Shown: in pieces, positions 42,017 to 52,335 of the stretch
Layout: every line of letters starts with the position of its first letter
Position numbering within the stretch: position 1 is the first letter of the stretch
Assembly: GCF_001661675.2 (NCBI RefSeq)
Contig: NZ_CP019602.1
Location: 1,823,501 to 1,887,500 of the forward strand
Length of the DNA: 64,000 nt
Source of the DNA: Croceicoccus marinus
GTDB lineage: Bacteria > Pseudomonadota > Alphaproteobacteria > Sphingomonadales > Sphingomonadaceae
Direction of reading: 5' to 3'
Notes under the pieces: model-generated
What the model saw: only the letters and a program-made list of their open reading frames with translations
What the model was told of the DNA's origin: nothing
The model's database searches: none
Program-made: the position numbers and the translations under genes

Positions 42017-42309
42017 AGATCCTGACAGGCAACGACCTCAAGACCGGAGAGGTCATCTGGTGGACCGGCACCGACTGGTCGATCCACGTCAACGACGCGG
42101 TCGACGTGGGCGACCGTGCGGATGAGATCGCCGCGCGTGAGGAAGCCGAACGCCGCGTCAACGTGCCCTATGCGGTCGATGCCGAAACCGACGACCAGGG
42201 CATCCGCCCCTCGCACATCAAGGAACGCATCCGTGCGCTGGGCCCCACCGTGCGGCCCGACCTGACTCTGAAACCCGCCGACCCGACGGCCGGCAACTGG
42301 GTGATCTGA
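42013..42309 (+). CDS. DUF2849 protein linked to sulfite reductase
   Basis: A 98-residue cytoplasmic protein of the DUF2849 family, found in alphaproteobacteria almost always next to the sulfite reductase gene. It begins KILTGNDLKTGEVIWWTGTDWSIHVNDA and ends with a GIRPSHIKERIRALGPTVRPDL block. The ATG overlaps the cobA stop and cysI follows after 1 bp. A helper role in sulfite reduction is inferred from context; no biochemical function is established. Confidence 0.88.
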   Translation: MKILTGNDLKTGEVIWWTGTDWSIHVNDAVDVGDRADEIAAREEAERRVNVPYAVDAETDDQGIRPSHIKERIRALGPTVRPDLTLKPADPTAGNWVI

Positions 42310-42310
42310 T

Positions 42311-43937
<1,627 letters not shown>

Positions 43938-43945
<8 letters not shown>

Positions 43946-44405
43946 CGCGACTTTTACCGAACTGGTCCGGCTGCGCGATGACGCGACCAGCGAAGCCCCT
44001 GCCGTGACCGTCGATTCCTTTGCCGAGCAGTCCAATGCAGGCGCGGTCCGTATCGAGCCGGGCGACGACACGCGCCAGTTGCTGCCCCACCTGGGACATG
44101 TGACGCGGGTCGAGATCAACTTTCCCAGCTTCACCGATGGCCGGGGCTATTCGGCGGCGCAGATCCTGCGCGAAGCTGGCTATACCGGCGAGATCCGGGC
44201 CGTGGGCGATGTCGCGGTCGATCAGCTGGCCTATATGCGCCGCTGCGGGTTCGACGCGTTCCAGCCCGACAAGCCGATGAACGAAGCAGATGTCGAGGCC
44301 GCCTTCGCGCGCTGGGACGATGTCTATCAAAAGACGACCGATGGCCGTGTCCCGATCTGGGGCCTGCGCCATGGGCTGAACGATGATGCCGGTGCCGATG
44401 GCTGA
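43938..44405 (+). CDS. DUF934 protein, sulfite-reductase associated
   Basis: A 155-residue protein of the DUF934 family. Conserved blocks are VEINFPSFTDGRGYSAAQILRE near residue 60 and AYMRRCGFDAFQ near 105. The family is consistently encoded between the sulfite reductase and the PAPS/APS reductase genes, as here; an oxidoreductase-accessory role is commonly presumed but unproven. The ATG at 43938 overlaps the cysI stop by 8 bp and is served by an AAGGAGG site within cysI. Confidence 0.9.
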
Positions 44406-45192
44406 GGCTGCACGTTCGATAGATCGCATCGACACCGGTCCGCGCTTCACGCACGCCGATGCCGCCGCACTCAACGCGCGCTATGCCGAGGCGAGCGCCG
44501 AGGACATCCTGCGCGCGGTGCTGGTGGACGGCGTGGCGGGCAAGGTCGCGCTGGTGTCCAGCTTTGGCGCTGAGAGCGCGGTGCTGCTGCATCTCGCCTC
44601 GCGCATCGACCCGGGGGCCCCGGTGCTGTTCCTGGAAACCGGCAAGCATTTCCCCGAGACGCTGGAGTATCGCGATACGCTGATCGGCACGCTGGGACTG
44701 ACCGGCGTGGTCAATCTGCGCCCCGATCCCGCCGCGCTGGCGGCCAAGGACGAAAGCGGGCTGCGCTGGTCATACGACCCCGATGGCTGCTGCGAAATTC
44801 GCAAGGTCGTGCCGCTGGCCAGGGCTTTGGCCGAATTCGACGCCTCGATCAGCGGTCGCAAGGCATTCCAGTCGGCGACCCGCGCTGAACTGCCGGTGTT
44901 CGAGATCGACGAAAGCGACACCGCCGGACGGCTGAAGGTCAATCCGCTGATCGGCTGGTCGGTGGCGGATTTGCAGGCCCATCTCGACAAGCATGATTTG
45001 CCGCGCCATCCGCTGGTGGAACAGGGCTATCCCTCGATCGGATGCATGCCCTGCACCAGCAAGGTGGCCGAGGGCGAGGATCCGCGTTCGGGCCGCTGGA
45101 GGGGCTGGGACAAGACCGAATGCGGCATCCATTCGGCCACGGGTGCCGGCGACAGCAGCAACCTGCCGCCCGATTACGAACCGGTCTTCTAG
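44398..45192 (+). CDS. cysH: Adenylyl-sulfate (APS) reductase
   Basis: Reduces activated sulfate to sulfite with thioredoxin. The 264-residue protein has the ALVSSFGAESAVLLHL PP-loop-type nucleotide site. Cysteine pairs CC (131-132) and CMPC (216-219) bind the 4Fe-4S cluster, which marks the APS-using class rather than E. coli-type PAPS reductase. The catalytic cysteine is in KTECGIH. The start is uncertain: ATG at 44398, 44386 or 44383, all overlapping the DUF934 gene. Last gene of the operon, 4 bp from the convergent epimerase gene. Confidence 0.93.
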   Translation: MAEAARSIDRIDTGPRFTHADAAALNARYAEASAEDILRAVLVDGVAGKVALVSSFGAESAVLLHLASRIDPGAPVLFLETGKHFPETLEYRDTLIGTLGLTGVVNLRPDPAALAAKDESGLRWSYDPDGCCEIRKVVPLARALAEFDASISGRKAFQSATRAELPVFEIDESDTAGRLKVNPLIGWSVADLQAHLDKHDLPRHPLVEQGYPSIGCMPCTSKVAEGEDPRSGRWRGWDKTECGIHSATGAGDSSNLPPDYEPVF

Positions 45193-45196
45193 GGGG

Positions 45197-46099
45197 CTAA
45201 AGCCACCCTGCCGCGCGGTACCATTCGGCCGTCTGGCGCAGTCCTTCGGGCGTGGGAATCTGCGCCTGCCACAGGCTTGCGGGCGGCTGGCGGTCCGCGT
45301 GGGCGGTCCAGTCCGGATGGCACATATAGCGGGCACGGTCGGGCGTCAGTTTGGCCTTTGCGCCGCGAAAGCCGCGGTCGATGCTGGCGGCCAGTCCGAC
45401 CAGCCTGCGGGGCATGTGGATCGGCACGATCCTGCGGCCGACGGCGGCACCGATCATGCGGGCCATTTCCGCATGCGTCCAGCCGTTCGGGTGGCCGTCG
45501 TCGGCTTCGTAGATCGCTCCCTCCGCTTTGCCTCCGACCGCCAGCGCCAGCAGCAGGCGGGCCAGGTCGGCGACATGGATCATCGATGCGCGGCCGCGCG
45601 GGGGCAGCGGCACGACGCCGCTTCTGGCCGCGCGGAACAGCTCGAACATCTCGGTATCGCGCGGGCCATAGATCGCGGGCGGACGCACCATGACGCAGCC
45701 CCGCGCCTCCGCCGCCTCGGCCTCTGCGCCCGCTTTCGACCAGCCATAGTCGGACAGTCCGGGCTCGCGCGCAGCCAGTGACGAGACATGCACGAAGCGC
45801 GGCACATCGGCCTTAAGGGCGGCTGCGACCACCGCGCGCGTGCCGGCGATATTGCCTGCCTCGAACGCGGCCCGGTCGGGCACATTCACCACGCCCGCGA
45901 CATGGATCGCCGCGTCGCAGCCATCGGCCAGGCGCAGCAGCGCCGCATGATCGGCCAGATCGCCGCGCACCCATGTCACGCCGGTGCGCGCATCCTGGTC
46001 GCGGCGGGTCAGAGCGCGTAATTCATGCCCCTCCTCCAGCGCATGATCCATCAGCGTCGAGCCGACGAACCCGGTCGCGCCGGTCAGGGCTATCCTCAT
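45197..46099 (-). CDS. NAD(P)-dependent epimerase/dehydratase family protein
   Basis: A 300-residue extended short-chain dehydrogenase. The Rossmann loop TGATGFVGS is at residues 7-15, the catalytic serine in VHVSSLAA near 107, and the YGWSK (YxxxK) pair near 120. A substrate-binding C-terminal half with a PPAIYGPRD block follows. The substrate is unknown; relatives include nucleotide-sugar epimerases and complex I-associated proteins. The start is the ATG at 46099, overlapping the proB stop by 4 bp, so it is translated from the obgE-proB transcript. Confidence 0.88.
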   Translation of the reverse strand: MRIALTGATGFVGSTLMDHALEEGHELRALTRRDQDARTGVTWVRGDLADHAALLRLADGCDAAIHVAGVVNVPDRAAFEAGNIAGTRAVVAAALKADVPRFVHVSSLAAREPGLSDYGWSKAGAEAEAAEARGCVMVRPPAIYGPRDTEMFELFRAARSGVVPLPPRGRASMIHVADLARLLLALAVGGKAEGAIYEADDGHPNGWTHAEMARMIGAAVGRRIVPIHMPRRLVGLAASIDRGFRGAKAKLTPDRARYMCHPDWTAHADRQPPASLWQAQIPTPEGLRQTAEWYRAAGWL

Positions 46100-47259
46100 C
46101 GCAGCATGACGAGCTGGTCGCGGTGCACCACGGCCGAGCGGGGGGTATAGCCCAGCACCTTCTCCTGCTCGTCGGTGTGGAGGCCGACCAGCGCCGCGCA
46201 TTCGGGCGCGTCATATTCGGCCAGCCCCTTGGCCAGCCATTCGCCGTCCGGCCCCTCGATCCGCACGGGATCGCCGCGTACGAAGCCGCCATCCACCCGC
46301 GTGATGCCCTTGGCGAGCAGGCTGTTGCCGTCACGCAGCGCGTTCACCGCGCCCTCGTCGATGACCAGCGTGCCCTTCATGCGCAGGCGGCCGCCGATCC
46401 AGGCCTTGCGCGCGGTGTCGTGCCGCCGGGCCAGGAACAGCGTGCCGATGCCGTCGTCGCCGTGCAGGCCGATGGCACGGGCGATCGGCTGGTCGTATTT
46501 GCCATTGGCGATCACCAGCGCGATGCCGGCGCGCTCGGCGATTTCCACTGCGTTCACCTTGGTCCGCATGCCGCCCGATCCGATGCCCGAATCCGAATCG
46601 CCCGTCGCCATGGCGCGCACCTCGTCGTCCACGCCCCAGACCATCGGGATGCGCGACGCGCCGGGTTCGGACGGGTGCTTGTCGTAAAGCCCGTCGATGT
46701 CGGACAGCAGGATGACCGCGTTCGCCTTGGCCGCCTGCGCGACGCGCGCGGCCAGCCGGTCGTTGTCGCCGAACCGGATTTCATGAGTCGCGACGGTATC
46801 ATTCTCGTTCACCACGGGCACCGCGCCGGTTTCCAGCAGGCGGTGCAGCGTGGCCGACGCATTGAGATAGCGGCGGCGGCCTTCCAGGTCCTCCAGCGTG
46901 ATCAGCACCTGCGCGGCGGTCAGCTCGTGATTGCCCAGCAATTCAGCCCACAGGCTCGACAGGGCGATCTGGCCGACCGCGGCGCTGGCCTGCGCGTCGG
47001 CAAGGCTGCCGCGCCCGCCCTTTTCCAGCCCCAGGATCGCCGCGCCCAGCGCGATCGCGCCCGACGAGACGATGATCACTTCCTGCCCGCGGTCGCGCGC
47101 CTGCGCGATTTCGTTGGCGAGGCCGGTCAGCCATTTGCGGCGGGGCTTTCCGTCCTTGCCCACCAGCAGCGCCGATCCGACCTTGACCACCAGCCTGCCG
47201 CAAGCCTCCGGCGATTGAAGGTCGGTCAGATGGGCGATCATGGCGTCAGGTTTCTGCAT
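46096..47259 (-). CDS. proB: Glutamate 5-kinase
   Basis: Phosphorylates glutamate in the first step of proline synthesis. The 387-residue protein has an amino-acid-kinase domain (VVKVGSALLVG near residue 24, VIIVSSGAIALGA near 62, VPVVNENDTVA near 147, GIGSGGMRTKVNA near 225) and a C-terminal PUA domain (about 290-380). The start is the ATG at 47259. It lies 115 bp downstream of obgE on the same strand, the usual obgE-proB order. proA is not in the window. The spacer contains a triple 15-bp repeat. Confidence 0.96.
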   Translation of the reverse strand: MQKPDAMIAHLTDLQSPEACGRLVVKVGSALLVGKDGKPRRKWLTGLANEIAQARDRGQEVIIVSSGAIALGAAILGLEKGGRGSLADAQASAAVGQIALSSLWAELLGNHELTAAQVLITLEDLEGRRRYLNASATLHRLLETGAVPVVNENDTVATHEIRFGDNDRLAARVAQAAKANAVILLSDIDGLYDKHPSEPGASRIPMVWGVDDEVRAMATGDSDSGIGSGGMRTKVNAVEIAERAGIALVIANGKYDQPIARAIGLHGDDGIGTLFLARRHDTARKAWIGGRLRMKGTLVIDEGAVNALRDGNSLLAKGITRVDGGFVRGDPVRIEGPDGEWLAKGLAEYDAPECAALVGLHTDEQEKVLGYTPRSAVVHRDQLVMLR

Positions 47260-47308
47260 GGGAAAGCAGTTAGGAACTCAAGCGCCGCAAGGAAAGGGTA
47301 GATTTGAC

Positions 47309-47353
47309 CCAGTGTTCAACAGGCCAGTGTTCAACAGGCCAGTGTTCAACAGG
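47309..47353. repeat. Almost three copies of a 15-bp tandem repeat
   Basis: AGTGTTCAACAGGCC is repeated at 47311, 47326 and 47341, the last copy lacking its final two bases. Each unit contains the odd-centred palindrome TGTTCAACA. It is located between obgE and proB, about 50 bp upstream of the proB start. It is non-coding and may be a slippage product or a cluster of protein or RNA sites. Confidence 0.9.
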
Positions 47354-47374
47354 AGGATCGCGGCAGGGGCCCGG

Positions 47375-48716
<1,342 letters not shown>

Positions 48717-48753
48717 GTTCCATTCGCTGCTACACCTGCCAAAGGCCGATGTG

Positions 48754-48788
48754 CAAGAGCGCGCCTGTTACCGAAAGGCGCGCTCTTG
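48754..48788 (-). terminator. Perfect 13-bp stem-loop between the lipoprotein gene and tRNA-Ala
   Basis: CAAGAGCGCGCCT (48754-48766), a 9-nt loop, and AGGCGCGCTCTTG (48776-48788) pair without mismatch. It begins about 30 bp after the stop of the leftward lipoprotein gene. No T-run follows on either strand, so it is probably a strong terminator of the non-canonical type or an RNA-stabilising hairpin. Confidence 0.55.
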
Positions 48789-48819
48789 TCAAAGTCAAAA
48801 TTTGCCTCGCGTGCCGCAA

Positions 48820-49644
48820 TCAGCTTTCGGTATTGCCGTTCGCGGTATCGGCGGTGGCCGAAGGCACGATGGTCGCGTCGGGCGCGGGCGGCAACGGCGC
48901 GTTCGCGTCGACGGCGGCATTGGGATCGACTTGGGCGTTTGGATCGACCGGAGCGGGCACCATCCAGCGGTGGCGATAGGGTTCGCCATAGGTCGCGAGA
49001 TATTCGGAGTCCCACGCCTGCGCTTCGGCCCGATAGGCTTCGTATTCGTCGAAATATCCCAGGAACACGAGTTCCAGCTTGGGCAGTTCGACCTGCGCCG
49101 CTTCGTCGAGGTCGCCCTTGGGCACATCGGCCAGCGCCAGGCTGGTTTCCCGCACGGCGGCGCAGAAGCGCGGCAAGGCAGGCGGCAGCGAGAAGTAATT
49201 GTAGACCTGCGTCATGTACTGGTCGCGCGCGCGCTTGTAGTCGCTGCCGCCGAACCGGTCGCGAAACTGTTCGTCCACCTTCTTGTTGGTGCTGGTCAGC
49301 TCGCGCGAATGGGTCTTGAGGAATTCGCCGTAGCGCTCTGCCATCTGCGCATCTTCGGGCGCGTCGCAGTTCAGCGCCGCGACGTTATAGGCCGAGCGCA
49401 GGTTCCAGACAGACTGTTCGGGCGTGAGGCCGGTGTTGATGGTCTGGCGGATGCCAAGCTCGTTCCGGCCGGGCACGGCCAGATTGTCCTGCGCATAGCC
49501 GGGTGCGATCGGGCGGGCGCGAAACGCCTCTTGCACCGGGGGCGGCGGCGGAGCGACCGGCGGCGGCGGCGGGGGGCCGCACGATGCAAGGGTTGCGGCG
49601 GCCGCCACGGTCGTAATGCGAATGAGAGGCTTGCTTCCCGACAC
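48820..49644 (-). CDS. Proline-rich lipoprotein of unknown function
   Basis: A 274-residue exported protein I do not recognise by function. The N-terminus has a signal with a lipobox (TLASCG, cysteine near residue 22) followed at once by two polyproline runs. The mature part is helical and charged, with three later cysteines and a C-terminal low-complexity tail of VDPNAQVDPNAAVDANAP type. The start is a GTG at 49644 with AGGA eight nt upstream; the frame is open further upstream but crosses a terminator. It is transcribed towards tRNA-Ala and ends before a strong hairpin. Envelope location is inferred. Confidence 0.75.
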   Translation of the reverse strand: MSGSKPLIRITTVAAAATLASCGPPPPPPVAPPPPPVQEAFRARPIAPGYAQDNLAVPGRNELGIRQTINTGLTPEQSVWNLRSAYNVAALNCDAPEDAQMAERYGEFLKTHSRELTSTNKKVDEQFRDRFGGSDYKRARDQYMTQVYNYFSLPPALPRFCAAVRETSLALADVPKGDLDEAAQVELPKLELVFLGYFDEYEAYRAEAQAWDSEYLATYGEPYRHRWMVPAPVDPNAQVDPNAAVDANAPLPPAPDATIVPSATADTANGNTES

Positions 49645-49786
49645 GGATGTTTCCTGTTCTTTCGTCTGGCGAGTTGATGGCTGCCATCGCGTTATAGCAG
49701 AGCGCAGCTTGCGCCCGGGTGAAGCGGAGAACATGCGCTTTTGCCGGGCGGGCTGCACCCGGATTATCCCGCCCATCCACAAGGAA

Positions 49787-49821
49787 AACGCCCGACCGGG
49801 ACTTCTGTCCGATCGGGCGTT
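49787..49821 (-). terminator. Rho-independent terminator downstream of the BI-1 gene
   Basis: A nearly perfect inverted repeat of about 15 bp (AACGCCCGA... to ...TCGGGCGTT) is separated by a 4-nt loop. On the minus strand the stem is followed by TTTTCC. It lies about 48 bp after the stop of the leftward Bax-inhibitor-1 family gene. It is the clearest intrinsic terminator in the window. Confidence 0.75.
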
Positions 49822-49868
49822 CCCTTTCACCTGTTCTCCTGGAGGAGCCATCGGCTCCGCCTGTCAGA

Positions 49869-50621
49869 TCACTCGCGCTGGCCCATGAAGGCGAGCAGGA
49901 ACTGGAACATGTTGATGAAGTCGAGGTAGAGCGACAGAGCGCCCAGCACCACGGCCTTGCCCATGAATTCCGTTCCGGCGAGCTGGTAGTACTGCATCTT
50001 CAGACGCTGCGTATCGTAAGCCGTCAGGCCCGCGAAGATCAGCACGCCCAGGAAGCTTACCGCCCACATCAGCGCGGTCGACTGCACGAAGATATTGATG
50101 ACCGAGGCGATGATCAGGCCGATCACGCCCATGATGAGGAAGCTGCCCATGCCGGACAGGTCCTTCTTCGTGGTATAGCCGAACAGCGACAGGCCAGCGA
50201 AAGCACCCGCGGTCGCAAAGAAGGTCGCCGCAATCGACCCGCCCGTATAGACGAGGAAGATGGTCGACAGGCTCATGCCCATCAGGATCGCGAAACCCCA
50301 GAACAGCATCTGCAGCGTTCCGGTCGAGAAACGGTTCGCACCGAAGCTCATCGCGAACACGATGGCAAGCGGCGAGAGCATCACCAGCCACATCAGCGGC
50401 GAACCGACCATCGCGACTGTCATGCCAGAGCTGGCCATCAGCAGGGCGACGACGCCCGACAGCAGCACGGCCGAAGCCATGTAATTGTAGATCGAGAGCA
50501 TGTATTTGCGCAGACCGGCATCATATCCGGTGCGCGGCACGCTTGCGCCGAGGCCCGTGGACGCGCCGAAGCCGGCGCGCGTCTGCGGACGCGTGGGCTG
50601 GGGGTCGTTCCAGTTTGCCAT
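49869..50621 (-). CDS. Bax inhibitor-1/YccA family membrane protein
   Basis: A 250-residue inner-membrane protein of the BI-1/TMBIM family, with a 50-residue cytoplasmic N-terminus and seven predicted helices. The family-typical C-terminal TAYDTQRLK motif near residue 213 and LYLDFINMFQFLLAFMG end are present. Bacterial members have been linked to FtsH-dependent quality control and to calcium leak; the role here is unknown. The start is the ATG at 50621 (ANWNDPQPTRPQ). A heat-shock-like promoter lies upstream and an intrinsic terminator downstream, so it is probably a single-gene unit. Confidence 0.93.
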   Translation of the reverse strand: MANWNDPQPTRPQTRAGFGASTGLGASVPRTGYDAGLRKYMLSIYNYMASAVLLSGVVALLMASSGMTVAMVGSPLMWLVMLSPLAIVFAMSFGANRFSTGTLQMLFWGFAILMGMSLSTIFLVYTGGSIAATFFATAGAFAGLSLFGYTTKKDLSGMGSFLIMGVIGLIIASVINIFVQSTALMWAVSFLGVLIFAGLTAYDTQRLKMQYYQLAGTEFMGKAVVLGALSLYLDFINMFQFLLAFMGQRE

Positions 50622-50674
50622 AGCTTTGTTCTTCTCCTCAGTCGCTTCTCCGGGGCGGGAAGCGATCTCTTCGT

Positions 50675-50704
50675 AATATCGGCGCAGGCGCACTTGTTTT
50701 CAAG
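50675..50704 (-). promoter_or_regulatory. Candidate sigma-32-type promoter for the BI-1 gene
   Basis: On the minus strand CTTG (50704-50701) is followed after 18 bp by CCGATATT (50682-50675), close to the alphaproteobacterial RpoH pattern CTTG-N17/18-CYTATVT. The same stretch also reads as TTGAAA-N17-GATATT, an acceptable sigma-70 promoter. The leader would be about 45 nt. Confidence 0.4.
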
Positions 50705-50769
50705 GAAAACCGGGGCCCGGCAATATTCTGTAACAAATCTGTCCGGCAAAGCCCGGCGCGATCGCCAGT

Positions 50770-51276
50770 CTACGCTTCTCCCGCGGCATCCACCAGCGCA
50801 TTCGCCAGGGCTTCGGCGGCGTCGCGGTCGCCCCACAGCACGAACTGGAACGCGGGATAGAAGCGGTCGCATTCGTCCACCGCCTGCTCGACCGCCATCT
50901 GTGCCTGGCTGAGCGAGAGCAGCCCGTCGTCGCCCAGCATCAGCCCGTGGCGATAGAGAAGCAGCGAACCGGCGGACCACAGGTCGAAATGGCCCAGCCA
51001 CAATTGCTCGTTCACCAGGCTCATCAATTCGAACATGCGGACGCGCTTGTCGTCGGGCACGCGCACCTCGGGCAGGCAGAGGAGCTGCAGCACGTTATCC
51101 TCGCGCCGCCAGATCGCGCGCAGCTGGTATTTCGCCCAGGCCCCCTGCACCTCGCCGCCGATCTCGTCCTCACCGGTCACCTCGTAAGGCCAACCGCGCG
51201 CCTCGAATAACGAGACAAGCATGTCGACCGGCGCCGCGTCTTCGTGGCGGTGTTCGGCCTGGCTTTCACTCATCAT
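50770..51276 (-). CDS. YbjN-domain protein
   Basis: A 168-residue cytoplasmic protein of the YbjN family, which has a type III chaperone-like fold. It shows VDMLVSLFEARGWPYEVTGEDEI, the LQLLCLPEVRVPDDKRVRMFELMSLVNEQLWLGHFDLW core and an acidic C-terminus. Family function is unclear (E. coli YbjN has been tied to stress and motility regulation). The start is one of two adjacent ATGs at 51276 and 51273 with a GGAGAGAG stretch upstream. The neighbouring spacers (148 bp towards BI-1, 185 bp upstream) hold no further gene. Confidence 0.88.
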   Translation of the reverse strand: MMSESQAEHRHEDAAPVDMLVSLFEARGWPYEVTGEDEIGGEVQGAWAKYQLRAIWRREDNVLQLLCLPEVRVPDDKRVRMFELMSLVNEQLWLGHFDLWSAGSLLLYRHGLMLGDDGLLSLSQAQMAVEQAVDECDRFYPAFQFVLWGDRDAAEALANALVDAAGEA

Positions 51277-51461
51277 GCAGCGGTTCTCTCTCCGTGGCGC
51301 GGACCCCCATGACCCGCCATTGCGCTCAGGTGGACCAGCCGTGGCCGCCTTTACAATGGCTTAACTTATCGCCTCGGTGCATAACGCGATACTGTTGTTC
51401 ACCGCATGTGGATAAGGATTTGCTGGCCCGTCGCGCGGGGGCGAAATATTGCTGCGCCAAG

Positions 51462-52310
51462 TCAGTCACCGTCGTCCGGCTGGTCGTCGCTGCCGAAGGG
51501 CCGGCCAGCGGGAACGAGCCGGTCTCCGCCCCCTATCTCGCTGAAATCCGAAGGAAAAATCCCCAGATGCGCAGCCGCGATCTGCTGCCCCGGCGCCAGC
51601 CGCGGGACCGAACGCATATAGGGCGCAAGATTATCCGCCAGCTGTTGGGGCAGCACGGCATAGAGCAGCGCGACCGCCTCTCCGGCACGTCCCGAGACTG
51701 CCAGCATGAAGGCGCGGATGCGCCATGCGGCGGCATCGTCGGCCTGCAGCAAGGGGTGCAGCATGCGCTCGGCCGCGTCGCGCTGACCGGCGACGGCCAG
51801 GCTGAAGGCGTGGCGGCGCGTCACTTCCGGATCGGGGGCCAGGCGGTTGGCGATGGCATAATAATATTGCGCGCTGGCCTGGTCGCCGAGAAGATCGTGG
51901 GCAAGGCCCCTGTCCGCCGCGAACTCCACCGCGCGGCCGCCCAGGCGCTCGGCTTCTGCAAACAGGGGCAGCGCCATGCGCGGCTGGCCGAGCCGCACCA
52001 TCACGCTGCCGCGCGTGGCCTTCACAAAGGGATCGCCGGGCATCGCAACCTCGGCGCGGTTCAGGAAACCGAGCGCCACCTCGTACTCGCCAAGGCGCAT
52101 TGCCGCTTCGGCCCCGTCGCGCATCGCCTGCGTGTCGGTGGCGTTGCCCACCAGCCTTGCAGTGGCCTCGTCCATGATGCGCTGGTCCGCTGCCGGATTG
52201 CTGATGGCGATGCTGCGCCCCTGCGCGCTGGCTGGCGGGGCGGCGATGGTGCAAGCCAATATAGGCCCAACCAATACACCAAGGGCGGCGAGCAAGCCCG
52301 CCGCCCTCAA
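51462..52310 (-). CDS. Exported TPR-like repeat protein
   Basis: A 282-residue protein with an N-terminal signal (RAAGLLAALGVLVGPILACTIAAPPASAQ) and TPR-like helical repeats (about 65-215, e.g. GEYEVALGFLNRAEVAMPGDPF and GDQASAQYYYAIANRLAPDP). The tail is acidic and proline/glycine-rich. The start is taken as a TTG at 52310, 26 bp after the ftsZ stop, with AAAGGG upstream; the frame is open further into ftsZ but lacks a signal. Periplasmic localisation is inferred. Sphingomonad relatives near ftsZ often carry a C-terminal SPOR domain; none is visible here. A role in envelope assembly or division is a context guess. Confidence 0.75.
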   Translation of the reverse strand: MRAAGLLAALGVLVGPILACTIAAPPASAQGRSIAISNPAADQRIMDEATARLVGNATDTQAMRDGAEAAMRLGEYEVALGFLNRAEVAMPGDPFVKATRGSVMVRLGQPRMALPLFAEAERLGGRAVEFAADRGLAHDLLGDQASAQYYYAIANRLAPDPEVTRRHAFSLAVAGQRDAAERMLHPLLQADDAAAWRIRAFMLAVSGRAGEAVALLYAVLPQQLADNLAPYMRSVPRLAPGQQIAAAHLGIFPSDFSEIGGGDRLVPAGRPFGSDDQPDDGD

Positions 52311-52335
52311 ACGCTTCAGCCCTTTCGGGCGATCG

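Noticed and set aside
47309..47353. CRISPR-like array
   Set aside because: The 15-bp units are contiguous without spacers and no cas gene is present; it is a simple tandem repeat.
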